From positions 412,891-476,890 of the forward strand of contig CP145879.1 in assembly GCA_041944835.1 (NCBI GenBank): a stretch of 64,000 bases of DNA. The letters are read 5' to 3'. Under the pieces are notes generated by a model. The model was not told where the DNA came from. It saw nothing but the letters and a program-made list of their open reading frames with translations, and did no database searches. This DNA comes from Dasytiphilus stammeri_K. GTDB lineage: Bacteria; Pseudomonadota; Gammaproteobacteria; Enterobacterales; Enterobacteriaceae. Shown piece by piece: positions 8,524 through 18,483 of this stretch (the first letter of the stretch is position 1; each line of letters begins with the position of its first letter). The translations under genes were made by a program, and so were the position numbers.

Positions 8524-9468
8524 TTAAAAAATAATTAATGCCGATCCCCAGGTTAATCCTGATCCAAAAGCTTCTAATAAAATCAATTGTTTTTGTTGAA
8601 TACGTCCATCTTTTACGGCTTCATCGAGTGCAGTAGGTATAGAAGCAGCAGAAGTATTTCCATATCGATCAAGATTAATAATAAATTTATCTTTATTTAA
8701 TCCTAATTTTTTAATAGTTGCATTAATGATTCGTAAATTAGCTTGATGGGGTATTATCCAATCTAAAGCATGAGCTTTTATTTGATTAAATCTTAATGTT
8801 TCATGAATTAGATCGATTAATTTATTAATAGCAATTTTAAATATTTTTTTTCCTTTCATAGTTAAATAACTTGAAGAATTTTTTATATGTAATTTTAGTA
8901 AGTCCTCATATCTTCCATCAGCATGTAAATGTGTAGATAAAATACCTGCTGATTTGCTAAATCCTAAAACTACAGCACCTGCACCATCACCAAATAAAAT
9001 AATTGTTTTGTGATCATTGGGATCTAATGTTTGGGTAAGTATATCAGAACCAATGACTAGAGCATATTTAACCGTTCCGTTTTTAATATATTGATCTGCT
9101 ATACTGAGAGCATAGATAAAACCACTACAAGCAGCAGCTATATCAAAAGCTGCAAGTGAATGATCATTAATTCCAAGCATATGCTGAACTATACACGCTG
9201 AACTAGGAAATACATATTTAGAAGTAGTTGTAGCAACTATAATTAATCCAATAGCATTTTTATCAATTCCTGACATAAAAATTGCCTTTTGCGCAGCATG
9301 AAAAGCCATTGATGCTACAGAATCTTTTATACCAGCTATATGACGTTGACTAATTCCTGTTCTTGAAATAATCCATTCGTTATTAGTATGAAGTTTTTCT
9401 TCTAAATCGGCATTCGTTACTATTTTTTCGGGTAGATAACTACCCGTTCCAATTATTTTTGTATACAT
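8524..9468 (-). CDS. fabH: Beta-ketoacyl-ACP synthase III FabH
   Basis: Starts fatty-acid synthesis by condensing acetyl-CoA with malonyl-ACP. At 314 residues it is full length (E. coli 317). The catalytic triad is visible: Cys114 in DIAAACSGFIYAL, His in WIIPHQANLRI and Asn in RYGNTSAASIP. The family C-terminus EAFGSGLTWGSALI is intact. It heads the fabH-fabD-fabG-acpP run. In most relatives plsX sits between rpmF and fabH; here rpmF ends only 49 bases upstream and plsX is gone. Confidence 0.97.
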   Translation of the reverse strand: MYTKIIGTGSYLPEKIVTNADLEEKLHTNNEWIISRTGISQRHIAGIKDSVASMAFHAAQKAIFMSGIDKNAIGLIIVATTTSKYVFPSSACIVQHMLGINDHSLAAFDIAAACSGFIYALSIADQYIKNGTVKYALVIGSDILTQTLDPNDHKTIILFGDGAGAVVLGFSKSAGILSTHLHADGRYEDLLKLHIKNSSSYLTMKGKKIFKIAINKLIDLIHETLRFNQIKAHALDWIIPHQANLRIINATIKKLGLNKDKFIINLDRYGNTSAASIPTALDEAVKDGRIQQKQLILLEAFGSGLTWGSALIIF

Positions 9469-9517
9469 TACTTAAAATTGTCCTTACTTACATACTTAGT
9501 GTAAATACCCAAATTTC

Positions 9518-9691
9518 CTATTTTCTAATAATCTTACGACCTCGATAATAACCATCAGATGTCATATGATGACGTAGATGAAGATTCCCGCTCTTCTTAT
9601 CTTTAGATAATTGAAGTTTTATAGTCATTTTATCATGGGAACGTCGCATACCTCGTTTAGAACGAGAAGTTTTATTTTGTTGTACAGCCAT
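9518..9691 (-). CDS. rpmF: 50S ribosomal protein L32
   Basis: A 57-residue basic protein translated from 9691 down to 9518. It starts MAVQQNKTSRSKRGMRRSHD and ends HHMTSDGYYRGRKIIRK, an almost exact L32. The zinc-free, cysteine-less form is the same as in Enterobacterales. It lies upstream of the fab genes, as rpmF does in E. coli (rpmF-plsX-fabH), so ribosome and lipid synthesis genes stay linked. The preceding yceD gene is missing. Confidence 0.97.
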   Translation of the reverse strand: MAVQQNKTSRSKRGMRRSHDKMTIKLQLSKDKKSGNLHLRHHMTSDGYYRGRKIIRK

Positions 9692-9796
9692 TATATTATT
9701 CTCATATAAAAATTATTATTTAATATAAAATATCAGAAAAACAATATGTATTGAAAAATATACTTCATTAGCTTTAAATTATATTTTTTTAAGCTC

Positions 9797-10765
9797 CTAA
9801 CTACGTAGTTCTGATAAATATTTTTTTAATTCTTGGTTTAATGGTGCTTTAATACATATGGTTTTTTTTAAAATCGGATGAATAAAAACCATTGATGAAG
9901 CATGTAAGAATAGACGAGTTAAACCTATTTTAGCCATTTGTTGATTAAAATTAGAATCTCCATAAAGTTTATCATAAGCAATAGGATGTCCTGCATATTG
10001 TGCATGAACACGTATTTGATGTGTACGACCAGTTATAGGGGTTATCTTAAGTAAAGTAGCTTTTTTATTATAGAAATATTCCTGTATACTGAAAATTGTT
10101 GTTGAGATTTTGCCTTCTGTATTTACACGTACTATGTGTGCTCCACTGTTAAGAATATTTTTTTTTAATGGAACCTGTATAATATTTAGTTTAGATGGCC
10201 AAATTCCAGCTACAAGAGCACAGTAAGATTTACTTACCTGATTATTACGAAATTGTTCATGTAATAATCGTAGTACTGATTTTTTCTTTGCAAATAGTAA
10301 TATTCCAGAAGTTTCACGATCCAAACGATGAACAAGTTCTAAAAAAGATAGATTAGGTAATAAAGTTCTTAATAAATCAATTATACTAATTTTTAATCCT
10401 GTACCACCATGCACTGCTATACCAGAAGGTTTATTAATAGCTAAAATATTCTCATCATTATACAAAATAGCATTAGTGAACCAATCAATTTTGGATTGAG
10501 TAATTGAAAATAAATGTTTTTTTTTTTTATCTGGATAAATAAGTGAAGGAATATACACTTCATCTCTTAAAGCTAACTTGTAAGTATGATTAACACGTTT
10601 TTTATTTACTCGAATTTTTTTTTTTCGTAATAATTTATAAATTAAATTTTTTGGTATCCCTTTTAATTTATTATGTAAAAAATTATCGATACGTCTGCCA
10701 ATTTCATTTTCATCCACTGCAATAAAAGACGAATTAAATTTCGTTGATGTTATATTAGTTTTCAT
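9797..10765 (-). CDS. rluC: 23S rRNA pseudouridine synthase RluC
   Basis: RluC makes pseudouridines 955, 2504 and 2580 of 23S rRNA. The protein has 322 residues (E. coli 319). An N-terminal S4 RNA-binding domain (about residues 22-75, GRRIDNFL ... IRVNKKRV) is followed by the RluA-type catalytic domain with the nucleophile Asp149 in HRLDRETSG and the GRTHQIRVHA motif. The rluC-rne divergent arrangement is the E. coli one and distinguishes it from rluD and rluA. The 190-base space to rne holds both promoters. Confidence 0.95.
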   Translation of the reverse strand: MKTNITSTKFNSSFIAVDENEIGRRIDNFLHNKLKGIPKNLIYKLLRKKKIRVNKKRVNHTYKLALRDEVYIPSLIYPDKKKKHLFSITQSKIDWFTNAILYNDENILAINKPSGIAVHGGTGLKISIIDLLRTLLPNLSFLELVHRLDRETSGILLFAKKKSVLRLLHEQFRNNQVSKSYCALVAGIWPSKLNIIQVPLKKNILNSGAHIVRVNTEGKISTTIFSIQEYFYNKKATLLKITPITGRTHQIRVHAQYAGHPIAYDKLYGDSNFNQQMAKIGLTRLFLHASSMVFIHPILKKTICIKAPLNQELKKYLSELRS

Positions 10766-10802
10766 AAATTATAAAAAATAATAATATTATAATATTATTT
10801 AG

Positions 10803-10912
10803 TTTGATTAGTCATTTATTTGTTCAAATATTCATTAATCAAATTATAAAAAAAATTTTTTCTTTTAAACAACGTTTTATGTGTGAATATCAATTATTTT
10901 TTTTACACACAT
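10803..10912 (+). promoter_or_regulatory. rne leader with two inverted repeats
   Basis: Between the divergent rluC and rne genes are two hairpin candidates. TTTGATTA (10803-10810) pairs with TAATCAAA (10836-10843), and ATGTGTG (10879-10885) pairs with CACACAT (10906-10912). E. coli rne has a structured 5' leader through which RNase E controls its own mRNA; these repeats could be its remnant. Whether they are transcribed is unknown. Confidence 0.35.
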
Positions 10913-10955
10913 CTATTAGACAATAGTCTTTATTATTAATAATGAGTCAACTAAA

Positions 10956-12722
10956 ATGAAAAGAATGTTAATAAATGCCACTCAAAAAGAAGAATTGCGT
11001 ATTGCAATTGTTGATGGTCAAAAATTATGTGATTTAAATATTGAAAAGGCAGGACATGAGCATAAAAAAGCTAATATTTATAAAGGTAAAATTATTCATA
11101 TAGAACCTAGTTTACAAGCTGCTTTTGTTGATTATGGTATGGAAAAACAAGGTTTTTTACCTTTAAGAGAAGTTTCTAAAGAATATTTTCCGGAAAATTA
11201 TTTATCATCATTACAAAAAAGTTTAAATATAAAAGATATTCTCTCCGAAGGACAAGAAGTTCTGGTCCAAATAAATAAAGAAGAACGTGCTAATAAAGGA
11301 GCTGCATTAACAACTTTAATAAGTCTAGCTGGAAGTTATTTAGTATTAATGCCTAATAATCCGAAAGCGGGGGGTATTTCTCGTCAAATTGAAGGAGAGC
11401 AACGTATTGAAATGAAAGAAAGAATATCTTATCTTGTAATACCTAATGGTATGAGTATAATAGTACGAACAGCAGGCCTTGGAAAATCTATTGAAGAATT
11501 ACAATCGGATTTAAGTGCAAAATTAAAACATTGGCAAGATATTAAAAATCTAGCAGCCACTAAGGCCGCACCATTTCTTATTTATCAAGATAGTAATGTA
11601 CTATTACGAGCCTTTCGGGACTATTTACGTCAAGACATTGGTGAGATATTAATCGATCATCCTAAAATGGTTGAATTAGCCAAAGACCAACTTACTGCAT
11701 TAGGAAGATCCGATTTAACTAAAAAAATTAAGTTATATTCACGTGATATACCACTTTTTAGTTATTATCAGATAGAATTACAGATTGAATCGGCCTTTCA
11801 TCGAGAAGTTAATCTTCCTTCCGGTGGTTCTATTATAATAGATACTACTGAAGCTTTAACAGCAATTGATATTAACTCAGCTAGATCTACTAATTGTAAT
11901 AATCTTGAACAAACGGCTTTTCATACCAATTTAGAAGCAGTACATGAAATTGCTCGTCAATTACGTTTGCGTGATCTAGGAGGATTAATAGTAATTGATT
12001 TTATTGATATGATAACAATATCTCATCAACGTACAGTACAAGATCGTTTACGTGAAGCAATTAATCAAGATCGAGCACGTATTCAAATAGGTAATATTTC
12101 GCGATTAGGATTACTAGAAATGTCACGTCAAAGATTAAGTACTTCTCTTAGAGAATCGACTCATCATATGTGTCCTAGATGTAAAGGAACAGGTACAGTA
12201 CGTGATAATGAATCGCTTTCTCTTTCTATTTTGCGGATTATTCAAGAGCAAGCTATAAAAGATAATACTAAAGAAGTACATGCTGTTGTACCTGTAGAAA
12301 TTGCTTCTTACCTTTTAAATGAAAAACGTGATTACATCAATGCTATAGAACAACAATCACAAAGAAAAGTTCGTATTATTATTGTGCCTAATGAACAAAT
12401 AAAAACTCCAAATTATTCTATCTCAAGAATTAGAACTGGTGAAGAAATTTCAACTTTAAGAAATTCGTTTTTACCCAAATTACATAAATTAGAGAGTCTA
12501 AGCACAACACTATCTATAAATTCTAATTATAGAAAAAATATGAATAAAAAATCTTTTATTAATTTTTTTAAAATTCCATTAAAAAAATTTTTACTACATT
12601 TTAGTGATAAAAAAAATATTATTAGTTCTTTAATAAAAGTCTTTAAAAATTTTTTTTTGCTAGGAAGAATTATTAAAAAATTAGGGATTTTTGAACAAAA
12701 AATTAAGCTTTCATATCTATAG
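10956..12722 (+). CDS. rne: Ribonuclease E, catalytic half only
   Basis: The main endoribonuclease for mRNA decay and for rRNA/tRNA maturation. Only 588 residues are encoded, against 1061 in E. coli. The catalytic half is complete: S1 domain (about 38-120), DNase I-like domain with metal-binding Asp305 and Asp348, and the zinc link CPRCKGTG with Cys406 and Cys409. The scaffold half that binds RhlB, enolase and PNPase is absent. The end contains two basic amphipathic stretches (about 533-549 and 556-575), roughly where E. coli has its membrane-anchoring helix. So decay probably runs with a membrane-tethered RNase E and no assembled degradosome; that is inference. Confidence 0.96.
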   Translation: MKRMLINATQKEELRIAIVDGQKLCDLNIEKAGHEHKKANIYKGKIIHIEPSLQAAFVDYGMEKQGFLPLREVSKEYFPENYLSSLQKSLNIKDILSEGQEVLVQINKEERANKGAALTTLISLAGSYLVLMPNNPKAGGISRQIEGEQRIEMKERISYLVIPNGMSIIVRTAGLGKSIEELQSDLSAKLKHWQDIKNLAATKAAPFLIYQDSNVLLRAFRDYLRQDIGEILIDHPKMVELAKDQLTALGRSDLTKKIKLYSRDIPLFSYYQIELQIESAFHREVNLPSGGSIIIDTTEALTAIDINSARSTNCNNLEQTAFHTNLEAVHEIARQLRLRDLGGLIVIDFIDMITISHQRTVQDRLREAINQDRARIQIGNISRLGLLEMSRQRLSTSLRESTHHMCPRCKGTGTVRDNESLSLSILRIIQEQAIKDNTKEVHAVVPVEIASYLLNEKRDYINAIEQQSQRKVRIIIVPNEQIKTPNYSISRIRTGEEISTLRNSFLPKLHKLESLSTTLSINSNYRKNMNKKSFINFFKIPLKKFLLHFSDKKNIISSLIKVFKNFFLLGRIIKKLGIFEQKIKLSYL

Positions 12723-12764
12723 AAAATTTTTGAAAATAAAATAATTATATTTATTAAACTATAA

Positions 12765-14303
12765 TTATTGATATAATAAAGATAAATCTTTTAAGCGGAA
12801 ACCAAGTAAGAATAAAGTTATAAAATAAATAGAAGCACCTATTAAAATAACCGCTGTCATACGCAATAAACGCATAAGCATTATACCTTTTTGCCAATTT
12901 GGCATAATATTCATTATAAGTAACAATGTAATCCCCATTATTATTACTGCAATAATTAGTCTCAGTAAAAACATTCCCCAACCAGGTTGGGGAATATAAT
13001 ATTTTTTTTTTCTCAATTCATAATAAAGCAGAAGAGAATTTAAACATGCTGAAATACTAACTGATAGGGTTAATCCAATTACTTTTAAAGAACCTAGAAA
13101 TAAAAAGTTTACTAATTGACTTATTATAAGTGTAATCAGCGCAATTTTTACTGGAGTTTTTATATCTTGATGAGAATAAAATCCAGTAACTAACACTTTT
13201 ACTAACATTATACCAATTAATCCTAATGCATAAGATACTAGTATTTTTTGTGTCATAAAAGTGTCAAAAGCAGTAAATTTTCGGTATTGAAAAAGTACTA
13301 TAATTAACGGTTGTGCTAATATTCCTAACGCTACTGCACTAGGAACAGCTAGAAGTAAACATATTCTTAATCCACGATCCAAAAGAATTGAATATTTTTC
13401 ATATTCATGATGATTACATTTCTTACTAAGGTATGGTAATAAAATAGTACCTAATGTTGCTCCTAATACTCCTGAGGGAAATTCCATTATTCTATCAGCA
13501 TAATACATCCAGGAAATAGATCCTGAAACAAGAAAAGAAGCAAAAATTGTATTGAGAAGCAACGATAATTGGTTAGCAGAAACTCCAATAACTGCAGGTA
13601 CCATTTTTTTTAAAATTCGCCAGACTCCTATATCATAAAAATTAATACGAGGAACAACTAACATTTCTATTTTTTTTAAAAATGGAAGTTGGTAAATTAC
13701 CTGTAATACCCCACCAATTAATACCGCCCAAGCTAAAGCTAATATGGGACGATTTAAATGAGGAGATACATATAATGCTGATATGATCATACTAAGATTT
13801 AGTAAGGTCGGTGCAAATGCTGGAATAGCAAAATAATTCCACATATTAAGAATTGCACTAGCCATAGAAGCTAATGAGATTAAGAATATATAAGAAAAAG
13901 TAATTCTAAGTAAAGATGAAGTTAAGTCAAAAAAATTATCATATAAATGAGAAAAACCCGGAGCTGTAAATATAATAATCGCTGGTGCCGCTAATACTCC
14001 ACATATACTGATTATTGCCAAAACTAGTATTAGCATCCCAGAAGTTAAAGCTATGAGTAGTTGAGTTTTAGTTTTACCACGTTGATTTTTATACTCGGCT
14101 AATATAGGAATAAAAGCTTGTGAAAAAGCTCCTTCGGCAAATATTCTTCGTAACAAATTAGGAAATTTAAAAGCCACAAAAAAAGCATCTGTTTCCATTC
14201 CAACACCAAATACTGCAGCAATAATACTATCTCTAGCAAATCCTAAAATTCGTGAAATAAAAGTTATAGTACTAACACATGCTAACGATTTTAATAAATT
14301 CAT
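12765..14303 (-). CDS. murJ: Lipid II flippase MurJ
   Basis: A polytopic inner-membrane protein of the MOP exporter superfamily that flips lipid II for peptidoglycan assembly. The 512 residues (E. coli 511) suggest the full 14 transmembrane helices. The functionally important arginines are present near the N-terminus (RILGFARD, Arg18 and Arg24; NLLRRIFAEGAFSQAF, Arg52/53). Presence indicates the cell still makes a peptidoglycan wall. It is convergent with rne, with 42 bases between stops that include an AT-only inverted repeat. Confidence 0.96.
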   Translation of the reverse strand: MNLLKSLACVSTITFISRILGFARDSIIAAVFGVGMETDAFFVAFKFPNLLRRIFAEGAFSQAFIPILAEYKNQRGKTKTQLLIALTSGMLILVLAIISICGVLAAPAIIIFTAPGFSHLYDNFFDLTSSLLRITFSYIFLISLASMASAILNMWNYFAIPAFAPTLLNLSMIISALYVSPHLNRPILALAWAVLIGGVLQVIYQLPFLKKIEMLVVPRINFYDIGVWRILKKMVPAVIGVSANQLSLLLNTIFASFLVSGSISWMYYADRIMEFPSGVLGATLGTILLPYLSKKCNHHEYEKYSILLDRGLRICLLLAVPSAVALGILAQPLIIVLFQYRKFTAFDTFMTQKILVSYALGLIGIMLVKVLVTGFYSHQDIKTPVKIALITLIISQLVNFLFLGSLKVIGLTLSVSISACLNSLLLYYELRKKKYYIPQPGWGMFLLRLIIAVIIMGITLLLIMNIMPNWQKGIMLMRLLRMTAVILIGASIYFITLFLLGFRLKDLSLLYQ

Positions 14304-14407
14304 TTAAGATTCCATTTAGAAACACTAAGTGTTCTATTAAATTCAGCCTTATTTTTTTCAAAATAGTTTTAATATTTATATTCAATACTATTCAGTGCAT
14401 TATTTTG

Positions 14408-15814
14408 TCAATTTTCATATTTTTTTTTATATCTCCAAATAGTTCCATCTGGTCCATCTTCAATAATTATTCCCATTGTTCTTAATTTATCACGTACCAT
14501 ATCAGCATTTTTCCAATTTTTATTTTTACGATAATCATTACGTTTCATAATTAATGTTTTAATAATATTAATATGTTCAACATTATTATATGGTTTTTTG
14601 GTTTGTAAAAAATTATTAGGATCTTGTTGTAACAAACCTAAAATTCCTGCTAGTTTACGCAAACGTAGAGATAATTTTTTTACAATATTTAACATTTCTT
14701 TTTTTTTATAAAAATCTATTTTTCGTGCTAAATCAAATAAAATGGCAAATGCTTTGGGAGTATTAAAATCATCATCCATGGCAAATCTAAAGTTTTGTTC
14801 AAACTCATCAATTTCAACCATTGGTTCTTCTTTATCATCTTTAATAGTACTTAAAGATTTATAAAGTCGAGTCAAACCCAAGTGTGCATTTTTTATTCCG
14901 ATATCATTATATATTAATGGACTGCGATAATGACTAGCAATCAGAAAATAACGAAGTGTTTCGGAATTATGATGTTTAAGTGCTTCTCTAATAGTTAAAA
15001 CCTTATTTGAAGATTTAGACATTTTTTCATTTTCAATAAAAATCATACCCGAATGTATCCAATAATTTACATAGCTATTATTAATACATGCGGATTGTGC
15101 AATTTCATTTTCATGATGAGGAAAAATTAAATCTCTTCCTCCTCCATGAATGTCTAAATTTTTTCCTAAATATTTGGTATTCATAGCTGAACATTCAATA
15201 TGCCATCCCGGACGACCTCTTCCCCATGGAGAATGCCAACCAATTTGATTATTATGAGATTTTTTCCACAAAATAAAATCCATTGGATTATGCTTGTTGA
15301 AATTCGGTATAGTATTTTTAGACTGGAGCTGAGTTATATTCTGACGGGATAGGTGTCCATAAGATGGATAGCTATTAATATCAAAAAAAATATCCCCATT
15401 AGATGAAATATAAGCATATTTATGTATTAAAAGATTTTTTATAAAATCTATCATATCTCCAATATGATGAGTGGCACGAGGTTCAATGTCAGGTGACAAA
15501 ATATTCAACGCAGAAAAATCTGTATGCATTTCAAGTATCATTCGGTTAGTTAGTTGATCTATAGACTCCTGATTATCAATAGCACGTTTAATTATTTTAT
15601 CATCAATATCAGTTATGTTACGTATATATTTTACTTTATAACCACAATATCGTAAATAACGTACAATAATATCAAAAATAATGAAAGTTCTACCATGACC
15701 TATATGACAAAGATCATAAACCGTCACCCCACATACATACATGCCTATTTCATTTAAATGAATTGGTTTGAATTGTTCTTTTTTATGACTTAAAGTATTA
15801 TATATTTTCAGCAT
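14408..15814 (-). CDS. cysS: Cysteinyl-tRNA synthetase
   Basis: Class I synthetase charging tRNA-Cys. The frame is open from an ATG at 15832, but the family begins MLKIYNTL, which fits the second ATG at 15814. With that start the zinc ligand Cys28 and the HIGH motif (37-40) fall at the same residue numbers as in E. coli. Neither ATG has a clear Shine-Dalgarno. KMSKS and the zinc residues in GWHIECSAM and FPHHENEIAQS are intact. From 15814 the protein is about 468 residues (E. coli 461). The C-terminus DGPDGTIWRYKK matches the anticodon-binding end. Confidence 0.96.
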   Translation of the reverse strand: MLKIYNTLSHKKEQFKPIHLNEIGMYVCGVTVYDLCHIGHGRTFIIFDIIVRYLRYCGYKVKYIRNITDIDDKIIKRAIDNQESIDQLTNRMILEMHTDFSALNILSPDIEPRATHHIGDMIDFIKNLLIHKYAYISSNGDIFFDINSYPSYGHLSRQNITQLQSKNTIPNFNKHNPMDFILWKKSHNNQIGWHSPWGRGRPGWHIECSAMNTKYLGKNLDIHGGGRDLIFPHHENEIAQSACINNSYVNYWIHSGMIFIENEKMSKSSNKVLTIREALKHHNSETLRYFLIASHYRSPLIYNDIGIKNAHLGLTRLYKSLSTIKDDKEEPMVEIDEFEQNFRFAMDDDFNTPKAFAILFDLARKIDFYKKKEMLNIVKKLSLRLRKLAGILGLLQQDPNNFLQTKKPYNNVEHINIIKTLIMKRNDYRKNKNWKNADMVRDKLRTMGIIIEDGPDGTIWRYKKKYEN

Positions 15815-15888
15815 GATATCTGATTTTATCATTATAAATAATTGTTAAAACTCATGACTATAAAAAAAATAAGCTGTATTGACAGAAA

Positions 15889-16563
15889 TTAAATTAGTAG
15901 ATTTGTTAATGTTGTATTAACTACTGAGGATTCATCATTACCATTTATTTTATAATACTGGATTAATCCAATTTCAGATTCTTTTTTATAAAAAGAAATT
16001 AAAGCTCTCATCTGCTGATGATATTCGTTTAGACGTTGGTATATTATATTTTCACGATCATCCAATCGATGATAAAGATCATCTCCTGTTATATCATCCT
16101 TACCCTCTATTTTGGGAGGATAGAATTTATTATGATAAATTCTTCCTGAAGAGAGGTGTATTCTACGTCCAATAATACGTTCCACTACGATTTCATCGGG
16201 TACAACTAATTCTAAAAGATAATCTAATTTGATCCCTGCTTGTTTCAGAGCTTTTGCTTGAAAAATAGTTCGGGGAAAACCATCTAATAAAAATCCATTA
16301 CAACAATCCTTTTCAGATAAACGTTTTATAACTAAATAAATTACAATTTCATCATTAACTAATTTGCCTCGAGACATAGATTGATAGATGCTTGCACCTA
16401 ATTCATTATCTACATTTGCATACGTACGTAAAATATTACCGGTAGAAATAGTTGGAATTATGTATTTATTACTAATAAATTGTGCTTGAGTTCCTTTTCC
16501 ACTTCCTGGCGGTCCAATTAAAAGAATGCGTTTTTTACTTTTATAATTATTTCCGTTTATCAT
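15889..16563 (-). CDS. adk: Adenylate kinase
   Basis: Interconverts 2 ADP with ATP and AMP. P-loop GPPGSGKGTQA, GFLLDGFPRT and the LID arginines (GRRIHLSSGR) are present; the LID lacks the zinc cysteines, as in other Gram-negatives. At 224 residues it is about 10 longer than E. coli Adk, all at the N-terminus (MINGNNYKSK before KRILLIGPPG). There is no internal ATG that would give the normal start, so the extension is probably real unless a non-ATG codon is used. It lies 8 bases downstream of the htpG stop, the E. coli gene order. Confidence 0.96.
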   Translation of the reverse strand: MINGNNYKSKKRILLIGPPGSGKGTQAQFISNKYIIPTISTGNILRTYANVDNELGASIYQSMSRGKLVNDEIVIYLVIKRLSEKDCCNGFLLDGFPRTIFQAKALKQAGIKLDYLLELVVPDEIVVERIIGRRIHLSSGRIYHNKFYPPKIEGKDDITGDDLYHRLDDRENIIYQRLNEYHQQMRALISFYKKESEIGLIQYYKINGNDESSVVNTTLTNLLI

Positions 16564-16571
16564 AAACTTTT

Positions 16572-18446
16572 TTAAATCATATTTGATTTTAAAATTAAAT
16601 TATTAACTCTACGAATAAACTTATTTAGATCTTTTAAAGAACCAATTTCAGTGAGTAAAGCTTGATCTAATAAAAATTCAATTAACTCTACAAATAAGGT
16701 TTCATCGGTAATTTCTATAGTTTTTTTTATTAATGGATGTTTTGGATTTAATTCAAGAATATATTTTATTTCCGGAACTTTTTGTCCTACTGCTGCAAAT
16801 ATTTTTGCCATTTGAGTACTCATATCATTTGCTTCTGTAGTTAAAATAGCTGGAGTTTCGAGAAGACGATTAGTTAATCGTACATCTTTTACTCTATTAT
16901 TCAAAATATTCTTTACTCGTTCTATAAAAAATTTGAAAGATGTATTATTAGTATTTTTATAATCTGAATCATTATCATTTATTAGCTTATTAAGAGATTC
17001 ATCACTTTTACTGACGGGATGGAAAGATTTTCCTTCAAAAGAAGTTAAATTGCTCATCATCCATTCGTCTATACGATCAGATAGTAATAATATTTCAATT
17101 CCTTTTTTTCTTAATACTTCAATGTGAGGACTACTAGATGCTGCTGTATAACTATCAGCAGTAAGATAATAAATTTTTTCTTGATTAGGTATCATACGTT
17201 TAATATATTCTTTTAATGATACAGTTTGATTTGACACATTGCTATGTGTTGATGCAAAACGCAGTAATGGCATAATATTTTTAATATTATCACTATCTTC
17301 TGCTGGACCTTCTTTTAATACTAATCCAAAGATTTTCCAAAATTGATTATATTTATTAGGATCCTCCTGAAGTTTTTGCAGCATTTGGAATACTCTTTTA
17401 GTTAGTGCAACCCTTAAATTTTGTACTATACGATTATTTTGTAGGATTTCACGAGAAATATTTAAAGGAAGATTATTATTACAATCTATTAAACCCTGAA
17501 CAAATCTAAAATAATTAGGTAGTAATGTGTTTAAATCATCTGTTATAAAAATACGTTGTACATATAGTTTTAAACTATGTTTAGAATCCCTATTCCATAA
17601 ATTTAATGGAGCATGTGAAGGAATATAAAGTAAACTGGTATATTCTTGTTTACCTTCTACTCTATTGTGACTCCAGATAATCGGATCATGAAAATCATTA
17701 GTAATATGTTTATAAAAAGCTTTATATTCTAATTCGCTAATTTGTGATTTATTTATTGTCCATAATGCTTGTGCTTTATTGACTTTTTCCCATTCCTCTG
17801 GTTTATTAATACATGGCATTTCTATTGGCAAATTAATATAATTCGAATATTTACTAATGATATTACGTAACCGCCATGGATCTAGAAATTCATCTTCACC
17901 ATCACGCAGATGAAGTGTAATTTCAGTTCCTCGGTTTATTTTTTTTATATCAGCAATAGTATAGCTTCCTTCTCCCGTTGATTCCCAAAATACCGCTTTA
18001 TCAAAAGGAGCTTCAGCTGCACGAGTACGTACCGTTACTTTATCAGCAATCATGAATATTGAATAAAATCCTACTCCAAATTGTCCAATTAGCTTATTTT
18101 TGTTAGAAACCGTAGATTTAAGAGATTGAATAAATGATTTAGTTCCAGATTTTGCAATAGTTCCTAAATTTTCGATTACTTCATTTCTACACATACCAAT
18201 TGCATTATCATCTACTATTAACAGACGTTTTTCTTTATCAATAGAAATCCGTACATGTATATTTTTATCTTCTTCATACATCCCTGGCTTAGATAAAGCA
18301 TGAAACCTTAATTTATCTGCTGCATCTGAAGCATTAGAGATTAATTCTCTTAAAAAAATTTCTTTATCTGAATAAAGAGAATTAATCATTAAATTTAATA
18401 ATTGTTTTACTTCTGATTGAAAGTTTCGTGTTTCTTGTGCTTTCAT
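16572..18446 (-). CDS. htpG: Hsp90 chaperone HtpG
   Basis: Bacterial Hsp90, an ATP-driven dimeric chaperone that works with DnaK. The 624 residues equal E. coli HtpG. The GHKL ATP-binding domain (about 1-215) shows ELISNASDAADKLR, DDNAIGM and GQFGVGFYS; the middle and C-terminal dimerisation domains follow without breaks. It is separated from ybaB upstream by a terminator; recR, which normally lies between, is missing. No clear heat-shock promoter was seen in its short upstream region. With ClpB, GrpE and IbpA it makes the window chaperone-rich. Confidence 0.98.
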   Translation of the reverse strand: MKAQETRNFQSEVKQLLNLMINSLYSDKEIFLRELISNASDAADKLRFHALSKPGMYEEDKNIHVRISIDKEKRLLIVDDNAIGMCRNEVIENLGTIAKSGTKSFIQSLKSTVSNKNKLIGQFGVGFYSIFMIADKVTVRTRAAEAPFDKAVFWESTGEGSYTIADIKKINRGTEITLHLRDGEDEFLDPWRLRNIISKYSNYINLPIEMPCINKPEEWEKVNKAQALWTINKSQISELEYKAFYKHITNDFHDPIIWSHNRVEGKQEYTSLLYIPSHAPLNLWNRDSKHSLKLYVQRIFITDDLNTLLPNYFRFVQGLIDCNNNLPLNISREILQNNRIVQNLRVALTKRVFQMLQKLQEDPNKYNQFWKIFGLVLKEGPAEDSDNIKNIMPLLRFASTHSNVSNQTVSLKEYIKRMIPNQEKIYYLTADSYTAASSSPHIEVLRKKGIEILLLSDRIDEWMMSNLTSFEGKSFHPVSKSDESLNKLINDNDSDYKNTNNTSFKFFIERVKNILNNRVKDVRLTNRLLETPAILTTEANDMSTQMAKIFAAVGQKVPEIKYILELNPKHPLIKKTIEITDETLFVELIEFLLDQALLTEIGSLKDLNKFIRRVNNLILKSNMI

Positions 18447-18483
18447 AAGATAATGACCTAATAAGATTGAATTAGATTTTAAA

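Noticed and set aside
12741..12768. Inverted repeat ATAATTATA/TATAATTAT between rne and murJ
   Set aside because: Well placed for a terminator, but the stem has no G-C pair and would be unstable.
15815..15832. Six extra N-terminal codons of cysS
   Set aside because: The internal ATG gives the family N-terminus and E. coli residue numbering for Cys28 and HIGH.
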